Shown one piece after another: positions 25,254 through 33,869 of a DNA stretch of 64,000 nt. Origin of the DNA: Yinghuangia soli (GTDB lineage: Bacteria > Actinomycetota > Actinomycetes > Streptomycetales > Streptomycetaceae); contig NZ_JAKFHA010000021.1 in the NCBI RefSeq assembly GCF_021502675.1, positions 1 to 64,000 on the forward strand. Reading direction: 5' to 3'. The notes under the pieces were generated by a model. The model was given only the letters and a program-made list of their open reading frames with translations, ran no database searches and was not told where the DNA came from. Position 1 is the stretch's first letter; each line of letters begins with the position of its first letter. Made by a program: the position numbers and the translations under genes.

Positions 25254-25736
25254 GTGACCCCCCACGACCACCTCGCGGCCCACCAGTTGATTCACCGCTG
25301 GTGGTTCAACTACGACGAAGGCCGCCTCGAGGTCCTCGCCGGACTTCTCTCGGACGACTGCCACCTCGCGTCCCATACCGAGACCGGGCAGCACCCGCAC
25401 GAGGAGTTCATTCGCTCCGACAATCGCGGCCCCGATGCTGCGATGGCCTGGACAAGGGAGCACCGGAAGCACAGCCCCTACCCCTTGCGGCACCACGCGG
25501 CGAACATCCACGTCACGGCGGAGCGCGACGAGGAGGTCGACCTCTCCTCCTACCTGTTCGTCACCCAGATCGTCGATCGTTCGCCGAGCACCCTCTCCAG
25601 TGGCATCGTCCACTGGACACTGGTCAGGACCGGCGGCGGCTACAAGATCCGGCGCAAGGAGGTTGTGTTGGACTCGATCGAGTCCGCGGCCTTCCACGAG
25701 GTGGACTTCGTCGCGGACCGCCAGAAGTCCTGGTAG
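25254..25736 (+). CDS. SnoaL-like / NTF2-fold protein
   Basis: A 160-residue protein of the SnoaL_4 type: HLAAHQLIHRWWFNYDEGRLEVLAGLLSDDCHLASHTETG, a middle VDLSSYLFVTQIVDR strand and a final GGGYKIRRKEVVLDS. GTG at 25254 has GGAG six bases upstream; GTG at 25239 would add five residues. It lies 139 bp after the BVMO gene on the same strand, possibly as a downstream gene of that unit. Members are often fused to or paired with ring-hydroxylating or monooxygenase systems. The catalytic role is unknown. Confidence 0.8.
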   Translation: MTPHDHLAAHQLIHRWWFNYDEGRLEVLAGLLSDDCHLASHTETGQHPHEEFIRSDNRGPDAAMAWTREHRKHSPYPLRHHAANIHVTAERDEEVDLSSYLFVTQIVDRSPSTLSSGIVHWTLVRTGGGYKIRRKEVVLDSIESAAFHEVDFVADRQKSW

Positions 25737-25759
25737 CTCCAGGCAGGACGCCCGCAAGG

Positions 25760-25796
25760 CTGCGGCGGCCCGGCGAAGCACGCAGGGCCGCCGCAG
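25760..25796. terminator. Bidirectional terminator hairpin
   Basis: A perfect 12-bp stem (CTGCGGCGGCCC and its complement) with a 13-base loop lies between the convergent SnoaL-like and cholesterol-oxidase-like genes. Confidence 0.65.
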
Positions 25797-25857
25797 TTGC
25801 CGCCGAGTCGGCGGTCTCGGCGAGGCTTCCCAGGGAGGCGGGGACGGCCGTGATCCG

Positions 25858-27615
25858 TCAGTCCAGGAGGCTGTTCAGGAACGAGTTGGAGAACACCTTG
25901 TGGGGGTCGTACTGATTGAGTTGGGCAACCGCTGCGTCCCAGTTGTTGCCCGCAGGCAGGCCGACCCGGAACTGGTTCGGAACGGTGGCCGACAGCATCG
26001 TGCCGTCGGCCCAGGCTGCTGTGCCGCTGTAGCCCCAGCCCTTCGACCACTCCGGGCGCACCTGCGCGTATGCGCCGGAATAGTTGGCGAAGACCCATTG
26101 CTCGGTCTCACGGTAGAACTGCTGGCTGTACGGCGTTCCGGGCACCGTCAGGACGTCCAGCCACACCGCGACGTCCCACTCCGGGTGGTCCGGCCGGTTC
26201 CGCACCGCTGACAGCGTCGGAGGCACGGCCCCCGAGACTTGGGCGTCGGCGGGATTGTCCAGACCGGTGACGCGGATCTCCAGCGGGCCGTTCATCGGGT
26301 AGCGGCCCTGGCCGGCATACGTGTTCAGCGCGTTCTTGTAGTACGCGTAGAACTCGGCGACGACTTTCTGGATGTTGGCCCGCCTGGTGAGCACGGCGTA
26401 TCCGTTGGCGTGCACCCGCATGGTGGTCGGCTTGACGTACAGCATCGTGTTCTTCGACCAGCCCCACAGGTCCCAGCTGCCCGTGGTGATCAGCCCCGCC
26501 GCGACCACACCGAACTGCGTCTGGCAGAACGTCGGAGTCAGATTGGCCGCTCCGGCGGTGATCTGCCCGAGGAGGTCGGCCGCGCCCTCCGACAGGAAGT
26601 CGCTGAAGGGGTAGTTGTAGGGACTCCCGACCTCTTTGGCCAGGAACGGCTTCGTCGGGGTGACCGACCACACCTTGAGCCAGGGATTGTCGGTGAAGGG
26701 GAACCAAATCGCCTCGACGCGACCTGTGCGGTCGACGAAGCCGGCGAACGAATTGCTTCCTGCCGTTGCGGGTTGGGCGAACAGATCGTCTGCCCCGATG
26801 TTGACCCAGCTCTGGCACCGCAGACGCTTGTTGGCGCCGACGCGGAGTGTCACCTCGGTGACGAAACCGCGGCCGAGGTTCACCAGCAGGGCCCCGATGG
26901 CCGGATCGTTGCGCTGGAAGGTCCGCAGCCTGTAGGCGTTTGCCGCGGGATCCCACACCACGGCGGCGAGCGAAACGATCAGATTGCTGAGCGTCCCGAA
27001 GGTATGGCCGGGGGTGGCGGATTCCCCGGTCTTGGGAACAGCGGTACCGTGCCCGTCGATGGCAAGCACACCGCCGAGGCTGAGGTCGCCGGGGGCAGGA
27101 GTCGCGGTGAGGCCGAGGCCGACGTTCTCCAGCGCCTGCAACAGGGCCATCATCGAGACCCCTGTCTGAGCCGTGACACTCGCCGGGTTGCCGGCGGAGA
27201 CGGCCACGGCTTTGAGGTGCTGGGTGGTGTCGAGCAGCAGGATGTTCGTCGGCGCGCCTTGCTGGATCAGCAGGGGCGACCAGTTGTGGCTGAAGCCCTT
27301 CGCCCGAAGCTTCCACCCTTGCGCGCGCGCCCAGTTCGCGAGCGCGACTACCTGCTCCGGTGTCGCGGGGGCGCACGTCCAGACGTCGTCGACGCGAGTT
27401 TCGCCTGACCAGTTGCGGTAGCCCTGGAGGTACGCGGTGACTCCCGATGGAAGCCCGGGCGGAGCCGGTACGGCAGCATCCGCAGCCTCGACTCGGAACG
27501 CCGGGGTCCACTGGGCTGCCGTGAGCGCAGCGGCTCCGACGAGCCCCCCGAGGAGCGCGCGCCGGCCTACGCCGGCTGCCGTGCCGGCGTCGTTGGTGTC
27601 GAGCCGATCGTTCAT
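25858..27615 (-). CDS. FAD-linked oxidase, cholesterol-oxidase (class II)-like, Tat-exported
   Basis: A 585-residue VAO-type flavoprotein. A twin-arginine signal (GRRALLGGLVGAAALTAAQW) starts near residue 17. The FAD-binding half has TCAPATPEQVVALANWARAQGWKLRAKGFSHNWSPL and GDLSLGGVLAIDGHGTAVP. The second half resembles the cholesterol oxidase substrate-binding domain, up to QYDPHKVFSNSFL at the C-terminus. His in GFSHNW is a possible site of covalent FAD attachment. ATG at 27615 has AAAGGG upstream. Class II enzymes oxidise and isomerise cholesterol to cholest-4-en-3-one; other secreted alcohol oxidases share the fold, so the substrate needs testing. Confidence 0.85.
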   Translation of the reverse strand: MNDRLDTNDAGTAAGVGRRALLGGLVGAAALTAAQWTPAFRVEAADAAVPAPPGLPSGVTAYLQGYRNWSGETRVDDVWTCAPATPEQVVALANWARAQGWKLRAKGFSHNWSPLLIQQGAPTNILLLDTTQHLKAVAVSAGNPASVTAQTGVSMMALLQALENVGLGLTATPAPGDLSLGGVLAIDGHGTAVPKTGESATPGHTFGTLSNLIVSLAAVVWDPAANAYRLRTFQRNDPAIGALLVNLGRGFVTEVTLRVGANKRLRCQSWVNIGADDLFAQPATAGSNSFAGFVDRTGRVEAIWFPFTDNPWLKVWSVTPTKPFLAKEVGSPYNYPFSDFLSEGAADLLGQITAGAANLTPTFCQTQFGVVAAGLITTGSWDLWGWSKNTMLYVKPTTMRVHANGYAVLTRRANIQKVVAEFYAYYKNALNTYAGQGRYPMNGPLEIRVTGLDNPADAQVSGAVPPTLSAVRNRPDHPEWDVAVWLDVLTVPGTPYSQQFYRETEQWVFANYSGAYAQVRPEWSKGWGYSGTAAWADGTMLSATVPNQFRVGLPAGNNWDAAVAQLNQYDPHKVFSNSFLNSLLD

Positions 27616-28384
27616 GGTGTCCCTTTCCCTTGCGAGTGACCGGCCCGGATCGTCGACGGACGATCGAGCGGAACTGCATGATCCGGTTCCGGTTCGTGCC
27701 ACGGGGATGCCTCCCCGTCGCGCTTGGGGAGGGACGTTCGGGAACGCAGGTGTGCCAGGTGGGCGTGCTGATCAAGCCCTCGCAAGTGCCGACCGGGGTC
27801 ACTTGGGCTCGGCAAAGCCGCCGGGATGCATCCTTGCAATGCGCTGCCGGCGCAATCCGGGTCGTCATCCGACAGGCGAGGTAGCGCGTGCAACCTTCCG
27901 AGTAGAGTGCGCCGCCGCGCACCCCAAGTCAAGCCGTTCCCCACTGGTGACACGTGTCAATTTACGTGGGCGCAAAGCAAAACACGGGCAGTTTCTTCCC
28001 TTTGCGAGCACATAACCGATACGTCGGGCACCCGCGCAGCGGGTGCGCTACGCCGCTCCGCGAGCCTGGCGCCCGGGGAAGGCACGCGCCTCGGGCGATG
28101 TTGCGCAACACCCGACATGGAAACCCGACTTGGCGCGCGAGTCGACCCAGGACCAAAATTTCGTACTCGTTACACTAATGCTCTTCATCAATCAAGGGCA
28201 TAGGCGTCGGCTAGGCTCCGGCGCCCAGCGCGGTTGATGTCGCCCACAGATCCGTTTCAGGCCTCAGGTCTGCTTCGTTGATCCGGGTGTGCGACTGGGG
28301 GACGTCGCGTGTTCGGGCACCACACCACCCATTCGTTCAGAGCGGGCCGGCTCGGCCGCCCCTCCCCAGCCATGGCAGGCGAAC
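27616..28384. promoter_or_regulatory. 769-bp divergent intergenic region with several palindromes
   Basis: No credible gene is visible; the open frames here lack family features. The region holds a LacI-type operator copy (27880-27895), a 12-bp palindrome TGACACGTGTCA (27948-27959), a hairpin GCACCCGC-GCA-GCGGGTGC (28028-28046) and a 12-bp palindrome TGTTGCGCAACA (28099-28110). A lower-GC patch around 28150-28200 (TTACACTAATG) may hold the promoter of the solute-binding protein. Confidence 0.5.
27880..27895. promoter_or_regulatory. LacI-type operator, copy H
   Basis: GGTAGCGCGTGCAACC is one base from the complement of the consensus GGTTGCGCGCGCTACC seen at seven other intergenic sites. It lies 265 bp upstream of the cholesterol-oxidase-like gene. 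A degenerate partner (10 of 16 bases) sits 38 bp to the left. Confidence 0.5.
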
Positions 28385-29968
28385 GTGTTTCGCTTCACCT
28401 TCGCGCCCATCCGCCGCCGCGGGAGTCGTGCTTTCGCCATAGCGGCAGCTGCGGCTCTCCTGGTCACAACCTCCTGCGCGCCCGAGGGACAGGACAAGCC
28501 CAACGCGCAGCTCACTCCCGGCCAGGGAGGCGTCCTACGCGTGGCTATCCCGGCAGACCCCGGCTCCCTGGATCCGTTCACCACACCCGCATACGCCGTG
28601 GCGTACGGGAACGTGCTGTCCGCGATCTACGACCCGCTGGTGTGGGCCGATCCAGCTACAGGCACCGTCCAGCCCAACATCGCCGAGTCACTCACCGCCG
28701 ACGGTGACGCTCGCGTGTGGACCCTCACGATCCGTCCGAACGTGGCGTTCTCCGACGGACAGCCATTCGACGCAGCAGCAGTCAAGGCGAACTGGCTCGC
28801 CCATGCGGAGCCCGCAACCGGATCGGCGGGTGCCGTCGTCGCTGCAGGGCTCAAACTGACGATCACGGCACCCCTACGCCTGAGCATTGAACTACCCAGC
28901 CCCAACGCGAACTTCGACCGCGCGGTCGCGAACAACCTGGCCTACATCGCCTCCCCGCGTGCCCTGGCCGACCTCAACACCCTGCGCGCCAGCCCGGTAG
29001 GCGCCGGCCCCTTCGTGCTGGCCGAACGCAAACCTGGCGAACAGCTCACACTACGAAGGAACCCGCGCTACTGGCAGGCTGGCCGCCCCTACCTCGATCG
29101 ACTCGAATTCCGCGTCGCCCCACCGGGTAAAAGCCTGCCCGAAGCTGTGGACGCGGGCGGCATCGATCTTGCGTCGTTCAGCGACCCCATGCAGGCCAAG
29201 GAGGCCACTGATCAGGAATTGGGTGTGATTCGCCTGAGTCTGAGCGGCGGGCTCATGCTCGCCTTCAACACCCGCAAGCCGCCGTTCGACAACCCGGCGA
29301 CCCGCCGGGCAGTCGCCAACAGTCTCAGCACGGCGGAGATCAACCGCCGATTCTTCGCCGATGCAGGGACCCCGGCGCAGGGGATCTTCGCACTCGCGTC
29401 GCCGCTCGCGAGCCCGCAGCTCGCGGCACCGAACGACGACCGAGAAGCGGCACGTGCCGCATTCGACACCCTGACTCTCGGTGGCACTCGCCCGGTGCGG
29501 TTCTCACTATTGATCGTCGGCGGCGGTCAAGACCCCAATTCCCAGGCCGGCTACATCAGACAACAGGTCGAGCAATTCCCTGGCGTGCACTTGCAGATCG
29601 AGGATGTCGACACGCCGACGCTCATCCGGCGCACGATTGCCGGGGATTTCGACATCGCAGTTTCCGGCATGTGGATGAGCGACCCGGAGCCGGTTCTGTA
29701 CGACTTCCTGCGGCCTGGGAGCCCTACCAACGTCAGCGGGTACTCGAACGCCGTGGTGACCGAGGCCATGAATAGCGGCCGCCTGTCCACCGACACCGAG
29801 AGCAGACGCGCGGCATATACACGTGTACAACTGCGGCTCAACGAGGACGTGCCCTTCTGGGTCTACCAAGAGGCCGCCAGCACCGTCGTCTTCGCTCCAA
29901 CAGTCACGGGCGTCCAGCCCTACAACGACGGCCTGGTGCTGTTCGACCGCGTAGGCCTGCGCGCCTGA
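28385..29968 (+). CDS. Solute-binding lipoprotein, ABC family 5 (peptide/nickel type)
   Basis: A 527-residue extracellular binding protein. The N-terminus is basic (RRRGSRAFAIAAAAALLVTTSCAPEG), with a lipobox around TTSC near residue 31. Family-5 features follow: GGVLRVAIPADPGSLDPF, then IYDPLVWADPATGTVQPNIAESLTADGDARVWTLTIRPNVAFSDGQPFDAAAVKANW. GTG at 28385 is preferred because it gives a normal lipoprotein signal; GTG at 28289 would add 32 unlikely residues. No permease or ATPase genes of the same system are nearby, so it is an orphan binding protein. The ligand is probably a peptide or an oligosaccharide. Confidence 0.9.
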   Translation: MFRFTFAPIRRRGSRAFAIAAAAALLVTTSCAPEGQDKPNAQLTPGQGGVLRVAIPADPGSLDPFTTPAYAVAYGNVLSAIYDPLVWADPATGTVQPNIAESLTADGDARVWTLTIRPNVAFSDGQPFDAAAVKANWLAHAEPATGSAGAVVAAGLKLTITAPLRLSIELPSPNANFDRAVANNLAYIASPRALADLNTLRASPVGAGPFVLAERKPGEQLTLRRNPRYWQAGRPYLDRLEFRVAPPGKSLPEAVDAGGIDLASFSDPMQAKEATDQELGVIRLSLSGGLMLAFNTRKPPFDNPATRRAVANSLSTAEINRRFFADAGTPAQGIFALASPLASPQLAAPNDDREAARAAFDTLTLGGTRPVRFSLLIVGGGQDPNSQAGYIRQQVEQFPGVHLQIEDVDTPTLIRRTIAGDFDIAVSGMWMSDPEPVLYDFLRPGSPTNVSGYSNAVVTEAMNSGRLSTDTESRRAAYTRVQLRLNEDVPFWVYQEAASTVVFAPTVTGVQPYNDGLVLFDRVGLRA

Positions 29969-29990
29969 CCTCCTGCTCTGCCAACGGACA

Positions 29991-30029
29991 CGGGGCAGCG
30001 CCACGAACGGGGGGCGTGGCGCTGCCCCG
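29991..30029 (+). terminator. Terminator of the solute-binding protein gene
   Basis: A perfect 15-bp stem (CGGGGCAGCGCCACG and its complement) with a 9-base loop starts 22 bp after the stop codon. Confidence 0.75.
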
Positions 30030-30095
30030 AAGCGAAAACGCCGTGCGCGCCCCCGGCGGGCCCGGCGGCCGCGTTTGGAGGGATGGCACCGCACC

Positions 30096-30163
30096 GGGGG
30101 GGGGGCGGGCGCCCCCCCCCCCCCACCCCCGGGCCCCCCCCCCCCCGCCCCCCCCCGCCGCCG
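30096..30163. repeat. G/C homopolymer tracts
   Basis: A run of ten G is followed by runs of about 13, 5, 13 and 9 C with single interruptions. It is non-coding, between the terminator at 29991 and the Ddn-like gene. It may fold as a G-C hairpin or a G-quadruplex, or it may include sequencing error. Confidence 0.85.
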
Positions 30164-30200
30164 CAGTTTGCAGGTATGTCTCCGAAGCAGTTCGCAGCGC

Positions 30201-30647
30201 TCAGTGGCCGGCGGGGGTGATCTCCAGGACGAAGACAGGGATCTCGCGGTCCGTCTTCTCCTGGTATTCCGCGTAGTCCGGGTACGCAGCGAGTGCACGT
30301 GCCCACCACAGGTTCTTTTCGTCCCCGACAACCTGCCGAGCAGTCATGTCCTGACGCTGCGGCCCGTCCTGGAGTTCGACGCGCGGGTCAGCGATGAGGT
30401 TGTGGTACCACTGCGGGTGTCGGGGAGCCCCACCTTGCGACGCGACCGCCGCGTACACCCCGTCGTGCTCGATGCACATGACCGGCGTCTTGCGGAGGTT
30501 CCCGCTGGTCGCCCCCAGCGTCGTCAGCAACACCACAGGCATTCCCCGGAATGTGGTGCTCTCCAGGCCTCCAGAGCCTTCGTACGCCGCAACGTGGTCG
30601 CGCACCCATTTCTGGGCGCTCGGCTCGTACTCGCCCTTCAACGGCAT
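30201..30647 (-). CDS. Deazaflavin (F420)-dependent nitroreductase-family protein
   Basis: A 148-residue split-barrel protein of the Ddn / F420H2-dependent quinone reductase family. It has [58 protein letters not shown], the classic family stretch that binds F420, and [22 protein letters not shown] at the end. ATG at 30647 has GGAGG upstream. It implies an F420-producing host. Its promoter carries a 21-bp palindrome shared with the oxygenase gene at the right edge. The role may be reduction of a quinone or a lipid-like substrate. Confidence 0.92.
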   Translation of the reverse strand: MPLKGEYEPSAQKWVRDHVAAYEGSGGLESTTFRGMPVVLLTTLGATSGNLRKTPVMCIEHDGVYAAVASQGGAPRHPQWYHNLIADPRVELQDGPQRQDMTARQVVGDEKNLWWARALAAYPDYAEYQEKTDREIPVFVLEITPAGH

Positions 30648-30718
30648 GATGCCCCCTCCAGTCTCCGAAGCTCACGGTCCCGCACGCGTTTCTCCCGTAG
30701 CGGCGCCGTCGGGCCAAT

Positions 30719-30739
30719 TTAGCGTATGGCATTCACTAA
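30719..30739. promoter_or_regulatory. 21-bp palindromic operator, copy 1
   Basis: Arms TTAGCGTATG and CATTCACTAA around one central base (eight of ten pairs match), 72 bp upstream of the Ddn-like gene. A copy with 17 of 21 identical bases is at 63894-63914. Confidence 0.6.
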
Positions 30740-30751
30740 TAGGTGTGCGGC

Positions 30752-31924
30752 TCAGAGCGAGTTGGCTCGCGCGACTCGTCCGAGCCAGCCGAGGCTCGGC
30801 TTGGGCCGGCGCTCGAAGGTGCTCCGGTCGACCGCGATGAGGCCGAACGTCGGATCCCAACGGCCCCATTCGAAGTTGTCGAGGAGACTCCAGTGCAGGT
30901 ACCCACGGACGTCGATGCCGCTCTCGATGGCCTGATGCATATCGCGCAATCCTGCGCTCGTGTACGCGATTCGGCGCTCGTCGTCGGCGGTGGCGATCCC
31001 GTGTTCGCTGACCACGATCGGTACGTCTCCGACAACCTCGTGCGTGTGCCGCAAGGCAATCCCGAGCGCGTCCGGCCGGTACGCCCAGCCCATCAGGGTG
31101 TTGTCAGGGTGCTCGGGGTGCGGAACGATGCCGTCGTCGTCCACCATCTGGCTCGTGTACGACTGCACGCCGACGAAGTCGTCATCCCGAGCCGGCTCCA
31201 GGTACATGTCCTCCCACAGGTGCTGCATCTCCGCGTGCTTGGCCTCACTCCCCGGCACGGGCACGAGTGCCTGGTTCGCCACGGTCCAGCCGACGTTCGC
31301 GCCGACTGCCTCGCGGATCAACGGCGCGACCGCCCGGTGTGCTGCGATGAGAGCCTCACCGACCTCGACGTCCGGGAGCGCCCCGACGAACTGGTAATCC
31401 TTGCCCTCCGCGATACGACGCTGCTGGCCGTGGTTCACCGCGAGCACGTTCGGCTCGTTGATCGTGCAGACCCACCGGACACCGTCAAGGATGGTGCAGG
31501 CCTGCTCCACGTAGCGGGTGAAGAGGTCGGTCGCGTCGTCCGCGAGCCACGCTCCGTTGTCCCCGAACCAGATGGGGTGGGTGAAGTGGTGGAGGCTGAC
31601 GACAGGGGTGATGCCGAGCCGGATCGCGGCGTCGATCATCCTCCGGTAGTGCGCCAACTCTGCGCGCGAGAACTTGCCGGGGCTCGGCTCGATACGGGAC
31701 CACTCGATACTGAAGCGGTAGGCATTCAGGCCCGCTTCGGCCAGCAGCCTCATGTCCTCTTCGTAGCGGTGATAGCTGTCGAGCGCATCACCGCTGAACT
31801 GCACGCCGAAGTCCGCGGCCACGTGCTCGAGTTGCCACCAGTCGTTGTTGAGGTTGTTGCCTTCGATCTGATGCGCGGCGGTCGACGCTCCCCAGAGAAA
31901 GCCTTCGGGGAAGGTACGGTCCAT
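30752..31924 (-). CDS. GH1 beta-glucosidase/beta-glycosidase
   Basis: A 390-residue glycoside hydrolase family 1 enzyme. It has FLWGASTAAHQIEG at residues 9-22, the acid/base Glu157 in CTINEPN and the nucleophile Glu307 in IVVSEHGIA (His replaces the usual Asn of ENG), with LHWSLLDNFEW near the C-terminus. It is slightly shorter than typical bacterial members (about 450). No signal peptide is seen, so it acts in the cytoplasm. ATG at 31924 has GGAGAG seven bases upstream. It is 94 bp downstream of the MFS gene and probably cleaves the beta-glycoside that this transporter brings in. Confidence 0.93.
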   Translation of the reverse strand: MDRTFPEGFLWGASTAAHQIEGNNLNNDWWQLEHVAADFGVQFSGDALDSYHRYEEDMRLLAEAGLNAYRFSIEWSRIEPSPGKFSRAELAHYRRMIDAAIRLGITPVVSLHHFTHPIWFGDNGAWLADDATDLFTRYVEQACTILDGVRWVCTINEPNVLAVNHGQQRRIAEGKDYQFVGALPDVEVGEALIAAHRAVAPLIREAVGANVGWTVANQALVPVPGSEAKHAEMQHLWEDMYLEPARDDDFVGVQSYTSQMVDDDGIVPHPEHPDNTLMGWAYRPDALGIALRHTHEVVGDVPIVVSEHGIATADDERRIAYTSAGLRDMHQAIESGIDVRGYLHWSLLDNFEWGRWDPTFGLIAVDRSTFERRPKPSLGWLGRVARANSL

Positions 31925-32018
31925 GCTGACTCTCCTCGGAGTTTTCGGTGACTGCCGGTGGTTGTTCGCGGCTGGGTTTCGCTGCCCTACGCCTGGGCGA
32001 GGCGGAAGGGGGAGTCGG

Positions 32019-33485
32019 CTACTCCTCGGTCGGCGGCCCGGCGTCCATCTGCGCAACAGGCCTCAGGCGGGGGACAAGGAAGGTGGTCAGCAGCACCAGC
32101 AACAGCGCCACTGCAGCCCACCGGAACACGTTCACGTACCCCTGGTCGAGGTAGAACTGCGTGCCTTGGACGACGGTGCCGTCCCGGGCCAGGATCGCGT
32201 AGGACGCCGCGATGGCAACCGAGGCGATGATGCCGAGGACAAGCCCCTGCACCATGTTGGCGATTCCCTGTTCCTCGGGTTCCACGGCCTCCATGATCAT
32301 CACGTACACCGTCGAGATGACCATGCCGTAGCCGACGGAGAACACCATCGAGACGACCGCCAGTTGGGCAGCCGAATAGTGATACGAGGCCAGCAGGAGG
32401 AGCCCGATCGCGGCAACGACCAAACCGGCCCTCAGCGGGAGTCGGCTGTCGATCCGGCGGACCGCGAACCCTGTCGCGGCACCCGTGGCCAGCATGAGGA
32501 TGTTCGCCGGCAGCCCGATCACCGCGTTGTGCGTGACGCTGAATCCGAGGCCGTCGGACACCCCGGGAATGTCGGGGTACAACGGAAGCAGCTGCAGAAT
32601 GGGCCCGACCGCGGAGAGCACGCCGAGCGCGGCAGCCGTGGTCAGGAAGACCGACCAGACCGGCCGACGCTTCAGCATCCCCAGAGGGACCATCGGGTGG
32701 GCTACGCGCGCCTGGGAGATCACGAACACCACCAGGCCCAAGGCTCCGCCGACCATGAAGGCGAGCGTGCCGGTCGAAGTCCACCCCCAGTCGGAACCCT
32801 TGCCGACGCCGTAGGTGATGGCGGTGACGCTCCCGCCCAGCAGCAGGCCGCCGATCCAGTCCATGTGGACGTCGGTCCGGGCAATCGGCGGCGTGCTCGG
32901 CATGAAGAAGATCAGCAGCAGCAAACCGATCGCCGTGGCGATCACGAAGCTCCACAGCGCCCCCCGGAAGCCGAAGTCGTCCAGCAGCCAGCCGGACAAG
33001 AACGGGCCGCCGATCGCAACCAGGCCGACCCCTGAGGCGACGATGCTGCTCGCGGTGGCGGCTTGCTTGGGTGGGAAGAGCTCGCGGATCGCTGCATACG
33101 CCAAGATGCTGATGGGTGCATAGAAGCCCGCAATCGCACGCCCGGCGATCATCACCCCGAAGGTCGGAGCCACCGCTGCGATCACGTCCCCGATCAGCCC
33201 GAGCACCGTGATGGCGATCATCACCGTACGACGGCCGAAGATGTCGGCGGCCTTCATCACGTACGGGGTGACCAGCGTTCCCACCACGCCGGTGGCCAGC
33301 GCGAACCAGGCGATCTGCGTGGTGTGGAAGTGCATGGCGATCTGCGCCTGCGCAGAGCCGCCGACCAGCGCGATGAGCGTCAAGAGCTGGGTAGGCCACA
33401 GCAAAGCAAGAACGATGAGAGCAGCCATGAGCCCGCGGCGTGGTTCGGGTCGGCGGTCCGCCACGGGAGCGGGGAAGGTTTGCAT
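32019..33485 (-). CDS. MFS transporter, DHA2-like
   Basis: A 488-residue major-facilitator protein. It begins MQTFPAPVADRRPEPRRG, then the first span LMAALIVLALLWPTQLLTLIALVG. The loop motif is KAADIFGRRTVMIAI and motif C is GVGLVAIGGPFLSGWLL. It is related in layout to the MFS gene at 9720, including a DWxGxLL segment before span 7. ATG at 33485 is chosen; the longer frame to 33632 has no transporter features. It heads an MFS-GH1 unit behind a pair of LacI-type operators, so its cargo is probably a beta-glycoside or its product. Confidence 0.87.
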   Translation of the reverse strand: MQTFPAPVADRRPEPRRGLMAALIVLALLWPTQLLTLIALVGGSAQAQIAMHFHTTQIAWFALATGVVGTLVTPYVMKAADIFGRRTVMIAITVLGLIGDVIAAVAPTFGVMIAGRAIAGFYAPISILAYAAIRELFPPKQAATASSIVASGVGLVAIGGPFLSGWLLDDFGFRGALWSFVIATAIGLLLLIFFMPSTPPIARTDVHMDWIGGLLLGGSVTAITYGVGKGSDWGWTSTGTLAFMVGGALGLVVFVISQARVAHPMVPLGMLKRRPVWSVFLTTAAALGVLSAVGPILQLLPLYPDIPGVSDGLGFSVTHNAVIGLPANILMLATGAATGFAVRRIDSRLPLRAGLVVAAIGLLLLASYHYSAAQLAVVSMVFSVGYGMVISTVYVMIMEAVEPEEQGIANMVQGLVLGIIASVAIAASYAILARDGTVVQGTQFYLDQGYVNVFRWAAVALLLVLLTTFLVPRLRPVAQMDAGPPTEE

Positions 33486-33869
33486 GGCTGTGGTACCTCT
33501 TTGCACAGACCGGCCGACGTGCTGCCGGCAGGTTGATCGGGTGTGACGACTACGATCTGGCGCCCGCCGCGGTGCCGTGCGGGACGCGCGCCGGCTGGCG
33601 CGCTCCGAGACGGCGGCGTCGGCCGCGATCACCGCGGTGGCGGGACTCGGCGCATGCGGTCAGCGAAGCGTCTGGGGACCAGGCATCAGGCTGCCCTGGG
33701 CGGCGCTGTGACCGCGGATGCGAGCCCGTAGTGCTGCGCTCAAATCAAATCCCTGGTCCGATTGGTCCCGAGTCCTGCGCAATGATGATGGTTGCGCGCG
33801 CTACCCGCCGAAGGTAGCCGATCGCAAGTAGCACGCGCAACCCTTTGGCGGACCAAGATCGCCGACCTG
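33486..33869. promoter_or_regulatory. Control region of the MFS-GH1 unit
   Basis: A 384-bp gap without a gene, between the ABC exporter stop and the MFS start. It holds two LacI-type operators near its right end (33790-33842), about 305 bp before the MFS start. The rest shows nothing recognisable. Confidence 0.55.
33790..33842. promoter_or_regulatory. Paired LacI-type operators A and B
   Basis: GGTTGCGCGCGCTACC (33790-33805) and, inverted, AGTAGCACGCGCAACC (33827-33842), spaced 37 bp start to start. Confidence 0.7.

Noticed and set aside
28028-28046. Hairpin GCACCCGC-GCA-GCGGGTGC as an insertion-sequence end or REP element
   Set aside because: No second copy, transposase remnant or target duplication was seen in the window.
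27630-28250. Several short open frames in the cholesterol-oxidase upstream region
   Set aside because: They have no ribosome-binding site, domain or plausible composition, and they cross palindromes that look regulatory.
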